The notes under the pieces were generated by a model. It saw only the letters and a program-made list of their open reading frames with translations, searched no databases and had not been told where the DNA came from. The translations under genes and the position numbers were made by a program. A stretch of DNA of 49,519 nucleotides, taken from NCBI GenBank assembly GCA_903901915.1, contig CAIUSV010000005.1:1-49519 (forward strand), in the 5' to 3' direction. This document shows positions 36,868 to 48,198 of this stretch, piece after piece (position 1 is the stretch's first letter; each line of letters begins with the position of its first letter). The stretch is from an uncultured Rhodospirillaceae bacterium. GTDB taxonomy: Bacteria > Pseudomonadota > Alphaproteobacteria > Rhodospirillales > Magnetospirillaceae.

Positions 36868-36963
36868 CGCCGCCCTTTTCCCCAGGCTTTCTGTTGCGTC
36901 ACCACCGACTTTGCGAATATGACGGACGATGCCTGTCACCCTGCCTGTCGGAGGCCCCGTTCC

Positions 36964-38496
<1,533 letters not shown>

Positions 38497-38561
38497 GCAT
38501 TATTCGACCACGGATGAACTGATATCGCGCCGGGCGCGGGTCTCCAATGGGGGATAGAGGA

Positions 38562-40553
38562 ATGTTCAAGAAGATCCTGATCGCCAATCGTGGCGAGATC
38601 GCCTGCCGGGTCATCAAGACCGCGCGCAAGATGGGCATCAAGACGGTGGCGGTATATTCCGACGCCGACAAGGACGCGCTGCATGTGGCCATGGCCGACG
38701 AAGCGGTGCATATCGGCCCGCCGGCGTCGGCGCAGTCCTATCTGGTGATCGAGAAGATCGTGGCGGCCTGCCGCCAGACCGGGGCCGAGGCGGTGCATCC
38801 CGGTTACGGCTTCCTGTCGGAAAAGCGCGAATTCCAGGAGGCGCTGGCCGAAGCCGGCATCAAGTTCATCGGCCCCGACGCCCACGCCATCTTCGCCATG
38901 GGCGACAAGATCGAAAGCAAGAAGCTGGCCCGCGAAGCCAAGGTCAACACCGTGCCGGGCCATCTGGGCGTGATCAAGGACGCCGACGAGGCGGTGAAGA
39001 TCGCCCGCGACATCGGCTATCCGGTGATGTTGAAGGCGTCGGCCGGCGGTGGCGGCAAGGGCATGCGACTGGCATGGAACGACGCCGAGGCGCATGAAGG
39101 CTTCACCAGCGCCACCAACGAGGCCATCACCAGCTTCGGCGACGATCGGGTGTTCGTCGAGAAGTTCATCGAGCAGCCGCGCCACATCGAGATCCAGGTG
39201 CTGGCCGACGGCCAGGGCACCGTGCTCTACCTGGGCGAGCGCGAATGCTCGATCCAGCGCCGGCACCAGAAAGTGATCGAAGAGGCGCCCAGCCCGTTCC
39301 TCACCCCCGAGACCCGCAAGGCCATGGGCGAGCAGGCTTGCGCCCTGGCCCGGTCGGTCAACTACAAATCGGCCGGCACGGTGGAATTCATCGTCGGCGG
39401 CGCCACCGGCGAGTTCTACTTCCTGGAGATGAACACCCGCCTCCAGGTCGAGCATCCGGTGACCGAGATGGTGACCGGCCTCGATCTGGTGGAATGGATG
39501 ATCCGGGTCGCCTATGGCGAGAAGCTGCCGTTCGCGCAGAAGGACATCAAGCTGAACGGCTGGGCCATCGAGGCCCGGGTCTATGCCGAGGACCCCTTCC
39601 GCAACTTCCTGCCCTCGACCGGCCGTCTGGTCAGCTATCAGCCGCCGGTGGAAAGCGCCCATGTCCGGGTCGATACCGGCGTCTACGAGGGCGGCGAGAT
39701 CAGCATGTACTATGATCCCATGATCGCCAAGCTGATCGCCTACGGCACCACCCGCGACGAGGCCATCGGCCACATCCAGCGGGCGCTGGACGAGTACCGT
39801 ATTCGCGGCGTTTCCCACAACATTCCGTTCCTGGCGTCGCTGCTGGGCAAGCCGCGCTTTGCCGAGGGCCGCCTTACCACCAACTTCATCGCCGAGGAAT
39901 ACGAGGGCGGCTTCAAGGGCGCCGAGCCTTCCGAGCAGGTGCTGCGCACCCTGGTGGTGGTTGCCGCCGCGGTCAAGCGCCGCATCAACGAGCGCAACAA
40001 CAAGATTTCCGGCCAGTTCCCCGGCCACGAGATCCGCTCGCCGGAAGAGTGGACGGTGGCCATGGACGGCCGTTATCACGAGATCGCGACCACTCTGGTC
40101 GACGGCGGCTACCGCGTTCACCTCGACGGTCGCGACTCGGAGATTCTCACCGACTGGCATGTCGTCCAGCCACTGCTGGTGGCCACCATCGACGGCGTTC
40201 CGGTGGCGGTGCAGGTCGATCGCCTGGGCATCACCTATCGCCTCACCCATGCCGGCACCTGCGCCGACGCCCTGGTGATGACGCGGGCCACCGCCCACAT
40301 GCACCGGCTGATGCCCTACAAGGCGCCGCCGGACCTGTCCAAGTTCCTGCTGTCGCCCATGCCCGGCCTGCTGGTCAAGCTGCTGGTCGAGGCCGGAACC
40401 GAGGTCAAGGCCGGTCAGCCGCTGGCGGTGGTCGAGGCGATGAAGATGGAAAATATCTTGAAGGCCGAACGCGATTCCACCGTCGCCGTCCTCCACGCCA
40501 AGGCCGGCGACTCGCTGTCGGTCGATCAGAAGATCCTGGAATTCGGTGAATGA
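38562..40553 (+). CDS. pccA: Propionyl-CoA carboxylase, alpha (biotin carboxylase/BCCP) subunit
   Basis: A 663-aa protein, full length. The N-terminal biotin carboxylase (residues ~1-450) includes the ATP-grasp loop KASAGGGGKGMR, and FLEMNTRLQVEHPVTE. A linker BT domain follows, then the biotinyl domain with V-E-A-M-K628-M-E (biotin lysine K628). ATP and bicarbonate are used to carboxylate biotin, and CO2 passes to PccB. It lies 65 bp after pccB and overlaps the carbonic anhydrase gene by 4 bp (ATGA). Confidence 0.95.
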   Translation: MFKKILIANRGEIACRVIKTARKMGIKTVAVYSDADKDALHVAMADEAVHIGPPASAQSYLVIEKIVAACRQTGAEAVHPGYGFLSEKREFQEALAEAGIKFIGPDAHAIFAMGDKIESKKLAREAKVNTVPGHLGVIKDADEAVKIARDIGYPVMLKASAGGGGKGMRLAWNDAEAHEGFTSATNEAITSFGDDRVFVEKFIEQPRHIEIQVLADGQGTVLYLGERECSIQRRHQKVIEEAPSPFLTPETRKAMGEQACALARSVNYKSAGTVEFIVGGATGEFYFLEMNTRLQVEHPVTEMVTGLDLVEWMIRVAYGEKLPFAQKDIKLNGWAIEARVYAEDPFRNFLPSTGRLVSYQPPVESAHVRVDTGVYEGGEISMYYDPMIAKLIAYGTTRDEAIGHIQRALDEYRIRGVSHNIPFLASLLGKPRFAEGRLTTNFIAEEYEGGFKGAEPSEQVLRTLVVVAAAVKRRINERNNKISGQFPGHEIRSPEEWTVAMDGRYHEIATTLVDGGYRVHLDGRDSEILTDWHVVQPLLVATIDGVPVAVQVDRLGITYRLTHAGTCADALVMTRATAHMHRLMPYKAPPDLSKFLLSPMPGLLVKLLVEAGTEVKAGQPLAVVEAMKMENILKAERDSTVAVLHAKAGDSLSVDQKILEFGE

Positions 40554-41206
40554 CCAGGGCGGCGGGGATCGATCGCCTGCTTGCCAACAACCGGGCCTGG
40601 GCCGCCGAGGTCGAGCGCACCCGGCCGGGCTTCTTCGCCCATCTGGCCAAGCAGCAATCCCCCGCCTATCTGTGGATCGGCTGCGCCGATTCCCGCGTTC
40701 CCGCCAACGAGATCGTCGGGTTGGAACCGGGCGAGCTGTTCGTTCATCGCAACGTCGCCAATCTGGTCCACCACGCCGACCTCAACGGCCTGTCGGTTCT
40801 GCAATTCGCCGTCGACGTGCTCAAGGTCAAGCATATCATCGTCTGCGGCCACTACGGCTGTAGCGGGGTCTACGCCGCGTTGCGCGATACCCGGCTGGGT
40901 GTCGCCGAGCACTGGATCCGACCGGTGCGCGACGTATGCGAATGCCACCGCCAGGAACTGGACCAGTTGCCCACCGAATCCGCCCGCATCGACCGGCTGT
41001 GCGAACTCAACGTCATGCAGCAGGTACGCAACCTCTGCCGCACCCCCATCGTCCAGGACGCCTGGCGGCGGGGCCAGAAGCTGGCACTGCATTCCTGGGT
41101 CTACGGCTTGGCCGACGGGCTGGTGCGGACGCTGGGGCCGAGTGTGGCGGGATTGAAGTCGTTTGATGAACTGGGCGCGTCATACCTGATGCGCGGCGCT
41201 TTCTAG
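40550..41206 (+). CDS. can: Beta-class carbonic anhydrase (Can type)
   Basis: A 218-aa beta-carbonic anhydrase. The zinc ligands are visible as C45-x-D47-S-R49 and H101-x2-C104 (CGHYGC). Close likeness to E. coli Can includes GLEPGELFVHRNVANLV and LCELNVMQQV. It interconverts CO2 and bicarbonate. Overlap with pccA (ATGA) and a 16-bp gap to the mutase gene place it in the propionyl-CoA operon, where it could supply the bicarbonate used by the biotin carboxylase. This functional link is inference; the enzyme could also serve general metabolism. Confidence 0.93.
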   Translation: MTRAAGIDRLLANNRAWAAEVERTRPGFFAHLAKQQSPAYLWIGCADSRVPANEIVGLEPGELFVHRNVANLVHHADLNGLSVLQFAVDVLKVKHIIVCGHYGCSGVYAALRDTRLGVAEHWIRPVRDVCECHRQELDQLPTESARIDRLCELNVMQQVRNLCRTPIVQDAWRRGQKLALHSWVYGLADGLVRTLGPSVAGLKSFDELGASYLMRGAF

Positions 41207-41222
41207 ATAACGGAGACGGTCG

Positions 41223-43373
<2,151 letters not shown>

Positions 43374-43380
43374 GGCCGCT

Positions 43381-43854
43381 TCAGCCCAGCAGGCTGAGGG
43401 CGTCACTGCCGCCGCCGCGTCCGATGGTGTCGTAGAAGCTGTTGAAGACGCCAAGGCCGCCGTTGGCCCATTGCAGGGTGTTGGCGCTATCCAGCAGGTT
43501 GGCCCGTCGCGGACTCGTACGCAGCGCCGCGCCCTGGTCGATATAGCCGATAGTGTCGGCGGCGCGCTGAGCCATGCCCTGAAGAATGGCATCGGCCGAA
43601 CCGCCGCCGGCCCCGGTACCGGCGGCGCCCATCTGGGCACGCGCCGCCGCTTCCTGCTGGTTCAGCAGGGTAAGCTGCTGCTGATCCTGTTGCGCCTGCT
43701 GGGTGGCAAGCAACTGATTCTGGCGATCGATCGCCTGGTTCTGGGCGTCGAGCTGGGCCTGGGCCACCGCCTGGGAATTGGCGCTCCGCGCCGCGCCCAG
43801 GGCGCTGCCCGCCATCGACGAGGCCAGCGGGATGATGGAACTGAATCCGGACAT
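43381..43854 (-). CDS. Phage protein resembling T7 internal virion proteins
   Basis: A 157-aa protein, no assigned domain. It starts with a short hydrophobic, glycine/alanine-rich segment (MSGFSSIIPLASSMAGSALG), followed by a Gln/Ala-rich helical stretch (QAQLDAQNQAIDRQNQ) and a Gly-rich middle. The composition and place recall T7 gp14-like internal core proteins, which are ejected to form a channel. GGAG lies 8 bp upstream of the ATG. The assignment is by composition and position only. Confidence 0.5.
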   Translation of the reverse strand: MSGFSSIIPLASSMAGSALGAARSANSQAVAQAQLDAQNQAIDRQNQLLATQQAQQDQQQLTLLNQQEAAARAQMGAAGTGAGGGSADAILQGMAQRAADTIGYIDQGAALRTSPRRANLLDSANTLQWANGGLGVFNSFYDTIGRGGGSDALSLLG

Positions 43855-43875
43855 GAGAGGTCTCCGAGGTTGGGG

Positions 43876-44769
43876 TTAGGCGGCCAGCGCCGCCGCGCCG
43901 CCGGGGGGTGGGTCGTCGTCGGGGGACGGGTCGGCGAAGGCACCGGGAACGGCACGGCGATAGGCCGCCACCCGATCGGAATTGGCGGCCAGAATAGCGT
44001 CGAGCCGGGTACGCTCGGCCGTACTCCAGCCGGTGGGATCGCCGCAGGCTAAACGGGCCTCGGCCAGACGCCGCCGGGCAATGCCCTCGCGGCTGGCCCC
44101 GTTGCCGGGCGGGTTGGTATCGTAGGCGATCTCGTACCACAGCGCGGCGCGGTCGCCGTCCAGAACCGCCGCATCGGACCGGGGTGTGGCGCGGCCGGAC
44201 CCGATGTTGTAACGCACCGACGCCAGCCCCAGTTCCTGACGCGACAAGGCGAAGGCCTCGGCATAGGCAGCGGCCTCGGCGCTGGGCCAGCCGCGCCGCG
44301 CCGCCTCGGCCAACAGGCCGTTCCGTACCGCGCCGCGCGCCACCGACCATTTGGCCAGCGCCTGGGCCTGCATGGCGGCATCGTTCAGGGCAAAGCCGAA
44401 GCGGTTGCGCTCGGACGTTTCGCGGGCGGGATCGAACGGTGGAACCAGCGCCTGGGCGATGGCCACCGCTCCGGCCGCCGCCGCGCGAAGGCAGGCGGTC
44501 AGGCGCTGCCATTCCTCGGCGGTGAAGCGGTATGGCGGGGCGGCGATCTCGGCGCCGATTTCGGCGGCAGGGCGCAATTGCCAGAGTCCGCCCCGCCCGA
44601 TGACCGCCAGGGCGTTACCCGCCCCCATGGTGGGAATGCCCTTGCCGTCGGTATAGATGCGGCCCACCGCGCCCTCAAAGGTTTTAAGGTGGACCCACAC
44701 CATGTCGCGATAGGTCGCGGCTGGAATCGGCACCGGCGGCAGCGGTGGCCGCAAGACGGAATCGACCAT
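43876..44769 (-). CDS. Phage lysozyme-like protein (GH24 motif) with extended C-terminus
   Basis: A 297-aa protein. Near residue 29 it reads HLKTFEGAVGRIYTDGKGIP, then T-M-G-A-G: the Glu-(8)-Asp-(5)-Thr pattern of T4-type (GH24) lysozymes. The rest is longer and more diverged than phage lysozymes (~165 aa), with an Ala-rich helical body and a proline-rich end. GGAGAAA upstream of the ATG at 44769 sets the start. It may degrade peptidoglycan at lysis, or be a virion-associated lysozyme like the N-terminus of T7 gp16. It lacks a signal peptide. Confidence 0.65.
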   Translation of the reverse strand: MVDSVLRPPLPPVPIPAATYRDMVWVHLKTFEGAVGRIYTDGKGIPTMGAGNALAVIGRGGLWQLRPAAEIGAEIAAPPYRFTAEEWQRLTACLRAAAAGAVAIAQALVPPFDPARETSERNRFGFALNDAAMQAQALAKWSVARGAVRNGLLAEAARRGWPSAEAAAYAEAFALSRQELGLASVRYNIGSGRATPRSDAAVLDGDRAALWYEIAYDTNPPGNGASREGIARRRLAEARLACGDPTGWSTAERTRLDAILAANSDRVAAYRRAVPGAFADPSPDDDPPPGGAAALAA

Positions 44770-44806
44770 AATTTTTCTCCGGTTTTTTGCCGGGAAGGAC
44801 GGAAAT

Positions 44807-44852
44807 GGGGGCAATGCCCCCTTTCATTTAAATTTCCGCCTGCCCATATGGG
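44807..44852. promoter_or_regulatory. Palindromes in the divergent region before the ferritin-like gene
   Basis: GGGGGC/GCCCCC with loop AAT (44807-44821) and the perfect palindrome CCCATATGGG (44843-44852) lie between the lysozyme-like start (44769, minus) and the ferritin-like start (44929, plus). The 159-bp stretch is AT-richer than its surroundings, as expected of a promoter region for both. The first hairpin is followed on the plus strand by TTTCATTT, so it could also be a weak terminator. Confidence 0.35.
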
Positions 44853-44928
44853 AAAAACGGCGGATTGCCGCCCCGGATCGAGGCGGCCACGTCGCCGATG
44901 ACGGGAAATTTCCGAACGAGAGGTTCAC

Positions 44929-45429
44929 ATGGGATATTCATTGGCAGAATTCCTGGCGCACGCCATTGCCCTCGAACAGGAGGCCGCCGAGCGTTATCTC
45001 GAACTGGCCGACATGATGGAGGCGCATAACAACCTGGAAACCGCGTCGGTATTCCGCGACATGGCGCGCTTCTCGACACTGCATGGCGACGAAATCAAGC
45101 AGCGCGCCCGAGCGCTGGAACTGCCCAAGCTGCAATCGTGGCAGTACCGCTGGACGACCCCGCCCGAGGTTGGCGGCGACGACGAAATCCATTACCTGAT
45201 GACGCCCTATCACGCGCTGACCTACGCCCGCGACAACGAAATCCGGGGGATGGAGTATTACCGCGCCGCCGCCAACGACGGCGCCGACCCGGAGGTCAAG
45301 CGGCTGGGCAACGACTTCGCCACCGAAGAGTCCGAGCATGTCGCCGCGCTGGACAAGTGGATCGCGATGACGCCCCGGCCGTCCACCAGTTGGCAGGAAG
45401 ACTCCGATCCGGCCCAGGCGGTGGACTAA
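44929..45429 (+). CDS. Rubrerythrin/ferritin-like diiron protein inside the prophage
   Basis: A 166-aa four-helix protein. Helix 1 has E16-x6-Y23 (LEQEAAERY), helix 3 R-D-N-E-I-R-G-M-E-Y-Y, and helix 4 A-T-E-E-S-E-H-V (ExxH). In helix 2 the family ExxH reads S49-T-L-H52, so one diiron Glu is Ser and iron binding or turnover may be altered. There is no rubredoxin domain. The opposite orientation to its phage neighbours, its own ribosome-binding site (GAGAGG) and an overlap of stop codons with the holin gene all suggest an added cargo (moron) gene. It could protect against peroxide or store iron. Confidence 0.78.
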   Translation: MGYSLAEFLAHAIALEQEAAERYLELADMMEAHNNLETASVFRDMARFSTLHGDEIKQRARALELPKLQSWQYRWTTPPEVGGDDEIHYLMTPYHALTYARDNEIRGMEYYRAAANDGADPEVKRLGNDFATEESEHVAALDKWIAMTPRPSTSWQEDSDPAQAVD

Positions 45430-46004
45430 CGCCCCGCCTTCAACGCCGCGCCCAGCGCGTCCAGTGGCCCGTCGGGCTGCCGGACGCCTGCGGACAGCGC
45501 CTTGTCCTGGCTGCGTTTGACCACCGAGACGCCAAGGACCGCCAGGGCGATCCCCCAGATTGGCGAGGTGTTGACCAGGGCGGCGATGATGGCCGGCGCC
45601 TGGGCCGGTTCGGCGACGATGGCCCAGGACACCGCCGCCATGGTGGCGGTCCAGGTCAGCGCCACCGCATAGCCGAAGGTGGGGCGCCAGCGCCGGACAT
45701 AGGCGTCGGTGCTGGCGGCTTCGGCGCGCATGGTGGCGTTGATCGCCGCCAGTTCGTCGGCCTCGGCGCGGGCCAGATCGGCGTCGTGGGCCAGCCACGC
45801 CTGTTGCAGCTTCAACGCCAGATCGGGATTGGCCTGGATGGCGGCCAGGGCGGCGTCGCCATTGGCGGCGCCGGTGACGTCCCGGGCAACCGCGACGACG
45901 CGGTCAGCCACCGAGGCGGCCTTGGACTGATCGTCGCCGCTGATCCACCGGATGATGGTGGGAACGAACTGGGCCAGGCCCAGGGCGATGGAAATGGGGT
46001 CCAT
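45426..46004 (-). CDS. Phage/GTA-type holin with three transmembrane segments
   Basis: A 192-aa protein of the 3-TM holin family described for gene-transfer-agent release. It has an N-terminal hydrophobic helix (ISIALGLAQFVPTIIRW), a charged helical middle with a long Ala/Glu/Asp-rich helix, and two C-terminal membrane helices (TFGYAVALTWTATMAAVSWAIV and WGIALAVLGVSVVKR). Holins form holes that let the lysozyme reach peptidoglycan. AGGAGAACGG precedes the ATG. The stop overlaps that of the ferritin-like gene by 4 bp on the other strand. Confidence 0.82.
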   Translation of the reverse strand: MDPISIALGLAQFVPTIIRWISGDDQSKAASVADRVVAVARDVTGAANGDAALAAIQANPDLALKLQQAWLAHDADLARAEADELAAINATMRAEAASTDAYVRRWRPTFGYAVALTWTATMAAVSWAIVAEPAQAPAIIAALVNTSPIWGIALAVLGVSVVKRSQDKALSAGVRQPDGPLDALGAALKAGR

Positions 46005-46018
46005 GACCGTTCTCCTTC

Positions 46019-46318
46019 CTATTTGCCGACGCCCTGAACGGCATCCAGCTTGGTTTCGATGCGCAGCAGATGCTCGGTCAGACGCTGCTCGACGTCCTTG
46101 AGATAGCCGGTGGTGGCATAGCTTTTGGCCACTTCCAGCTTGTAGGCGGCCAGGGCATCGCGGCTTTGGCCCAGGCCGACGTCAAGCCGGTGTTCCAGTT
46201 CATCGATGCGCCGGTCGGAATCCTGGCGCGACCGCCAGATGATCAGGGCCATGCCGCCCAGGGTGGGCAGCTCGACGGCGGTGATCCACCACACGGGATC
46301 GAAGGCGAGGTGGTCCAT
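46019..46318 (-). CDS. Small phage protein with one TM helix and a coiled coil
   Basis: A 99-aa protein. An N-terminal membrane helix (WWITAVELPTLGGMALIIW) is followed by a heptad-patterned charged helix (RIDELEHRLDVGLGQSRDALAAY ... EQRLTEHLLRIETKLDAV). The layout is that of an inner-membrane spanin or a lysis accessory protein, and it sits between the holin and the large terminase. AAGGAGC precedes the ATG. No catalytic motif. Confidence 0.6.
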   Translation of the reverse strand: MDHLAFDPVWWITAVELPTLGGMALIIWRSRQDSDRRIDELEHRLDVGLGQSRDALAAYKLEVAKSYATTGYLKDVEQRLTEHLLRIETKLDAVQGVGK

Positions 46319-46330
46319 GATGGGGCTCCT

Positions 46331-47812
46331 TCAGAAAACGAAATTGGACTCGGCGACGATGCCGCCGGTACCGGGCCGCCAGTCGGGACGACCGGCGGCG
46401 GCGGCGGCGCGCGACAGGCGCACCGGCTGGGACAACAGGCAGCCGGCGACGGCGTCGAGGCCATCGTCTCGCGCCTTGCCGCCCGGCAGCCAATCGCGCA
46501 TCTCGCCGATGAACGGCGTGGTCCAGACGCTGCGATGGGCATGCAGGGCGCCGGCCGCCAGCACCGCGTCGAAGGCATCGACGATGCGCTGGTCCTTGGC
46601 CCGCTTCGAGGCGACCTCGACCACGGCGCAGGCGATGGCGGCAGCGGCCAGTTCGCGGCGCAACAGGCCGGGCAGGAAACGGCCCAGCCCGTTGGTCTCC
46701 AGTTGGATCGCCGGCACGTGCAGGTCGGCGGCGAAGGCGGCGACCTGACGGCAAAGCTGGGTCGCCTCGTCCACCTCGGTCAGCGCCGGATCAAAGGTGA
46801 GGTAGCGGACCCGGTGCAGCCAATAGCCGCCGCCCTCGTCGGTAAAGACGGCGGCCACCACCGAGGCATCGCCCTTGCCGGGCGAACCGTAGGACGGGTC
46901 CCACCAGCACGACGCCGACACCAGCCGCTTGCCGTCCAGCGTCAGCAGCGGCAGGCCGTTGCCCTCGGCATAGACCAGTTCGGCCTCGTAGAACCGCAGC
47001 CGGTCGGGATCGAGCCGGCCATCGGCGATGTTGACCGGGCGCAGCATCATCTGGCTGTCGAATTTGTTGGGGCCGGATCGCTTACGCAGGGCGCCGACGC
47101 GCTCGGACGGGAAACGTTCGGGCCAGGCGCTGCGGCCGTGGCCGTCGATCAGCGGGATTTCCAGCCGGGAAAAGCCGTCGAGAAACGGCCGCGCCTCCCC
47201 CGCCTCCAGCCGGGGGCGGTCGGCGTAGATGGTGTAATAGGAATGTGGCGTGCCGACGTAAAGTTGGGTACCGCCCGGCACCATGACGTATTCGATCTCG
47301 GCCAGACGCTCGCGCAGATCGGCCCGCTTGGGCGCCGAATCGCAGGTGTTGGGCACCTCGACATCGTCGCAGATGACGATCTCGGCGCGCGAACCGGTGA
47401 TGTTGGCGCCGATGCCCTTGGCCACCATCGACGGGTCGCGCAACTCGACCGGACGGTTGACGGTGAACTGGTCGGCGGCCCATTGATCGCGGCGGTGGGG
47501 CTTCAGCCCCTGGGTCAGCGGGTGGCGTTCGACGATGCGCTTGACGTTCCTGACCATCTTCTTGGCCAGGGCGAGGTCGGCGGCCAGCACCATGATGCGC
47601 AGGTTGGGATCTTGGCCCAGCACCCAGGCGCAGAACAGGCCGACGATGGTGGACTTGCCGCTTGATCGGAACGCCATCAGCAGCAATTCGCGCTCGCGGC
47701 CATGCCAGCGCGCCGCCAGCCAGCGCGCCATGCGCAGGTGGTGTCGCGGCGTGCCCTGACCCATGCGCCGGTTCCACACCCAGACGAATTCGGGAAAGTC
47801 GATGCCGGTCAC
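46331..47812 (-). CDS. Phage large terminase subunit, T7 gp19-like
   Basis: A 493-aa packaging ATPase/nuclease. The ATPase site is A-F-R-S-S-G-K-S-T (Walker A), and T7-terminase-like stretches follow: WVLGQDPNLRIMVLAADLAL, ITGSRAEIVICDDVEVP (Walker B) and TQLYVGTPHSYYTIY. The C-terminal nuclease half has W-D-P-S-Y and the late acid pair near KARDDGLDAVAG. GTG start at 47812, with GAGGAGGA six to seven bases upstream. It overlaps the small upstream gene by 4 bp. It cuts and packages concatemeric DNA in the T7 manner. Confidence 0.9.
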   Translation of the reverse strand: MTGIDFPEFVWVWNRRMGQGTPRHHLRMARWLAARWHGRERELLLMAFRSSGKSTIVGLFCAWVLGQDPNLRIMVLAADLALAKKMVRNVKRIVERHPLTQGLKPHRRDQWAADQFTVNRPVELRDPSMVAKGIGANITGSRAEIVICDDVEVPNTCDSAPKRADLRERLAEIEYVMVPGGTQLYVGTPHSYYTIYADRPRLEAGEARPFLDGFSRLEIPLIDGHGRSAWPERFPSERVGALRKRSGPNKFDSQMMLRPVNIADGRLDPDRLRFYEAELVYAEGNGLPLLTLDGKRLVSASCWWDPSYGSPGKGDASVVAAVFTDEGGGYWLHRVRYLTFDPALTEVDEATQLCRQVAAFAADLHVPAIQLETNGLGRFLPGLLRRELAAAAIACAVVEVASKRAKDQRIVDAFDAVLAAGALHAHRSVWTTPFIGEMRDWLPGGKARDDGLDAVAGCLLSQPVRLSRAAAAAGRPDWRPGTGGIVAESNFVF

Positions 47813-48108
47813 GGCGCGTCCTCCTCGTCGAGGGCGGCCAGCGCGGCACGGGCCTGGGACAGCAGACCGCCGATACCATCGGCTTCGTCGACGGAATCGG
47901 CGGAACCCTCGGCCCACCGCGCCAGCTTGACCAGCAGATCGACATGGGCCAACGCCGCCTTGGCGGCGGCGTGCCAGGCGGCGAAGCCCTTGGCATCGTC
48001 GGGCGGAGCCGTCCCGGCGAAATCGTGATATCCGGCCAGCGCCGCCTCGATGCGGGCCGGCAACAGACCGGCCAGCCGCCGGCGCAACCCGGCGAGATCT
48101 TCGGCCAT
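47809..48108 (-). CDS. Small phage protein, candidate small terminase subunit
   Basis: A 99-aa, mostly helical, Ala-rich protein directly upstream of and overlapping the large terminase (GTGA). In T7-group phages the small terminase occupies this place, so a role in DNA recognition is likely, but I see no clear helix-turn-helix and no motif. GGAGAA lies 6 bp before the ATG. A packaging accessory protein is the alternative. Confidence 0.5.
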   Translation of the reverse strand: MAEDLAGLRRRLAGLLPARIEAALAGYHDFAGTAPPDDAKGFAAWHAAAKAALAHVDLLVKLARWAEGSADSVDEADGIGGLLSQARAALAALDEEDAP

Positions 48109-48139
48109 GGCGGTTCTCCGTGATGGGAAACGAAAGGGG

Positions 48140-48170
48140 AAAACCCCGCCGGTCGGGACGACCGGCGGGG
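48140..48170 (-). terminator. Intrinsic terminator after the tail fibre gene
   Basis: Perfect 12-bp stem: CCCCGCCGGTCG at 48144-48155 and CGACCGGCGGGG at 48159-48170, loop of 3 nt. Read on the minus strand the stem is followed by TTTT (48143-48140). It lies 28 bp past the tail fibre stop and separates it from the terminase transcript, which would then need its own promoter or read-through. Confidence 0.85.
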
Positions 48171-48198
48171 GGCTTCACGAAAGATGGCGGGTGAGAAC

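Noticed and set aside
44807-44821. GGGGGC/GCCCCC hairpin as a terminator
   Set aside because: On the plus strand no upstream gene ends there and the T-run is broken; on the minus strand it lies upstream of a gene. Kept only as a possible regulatory site.
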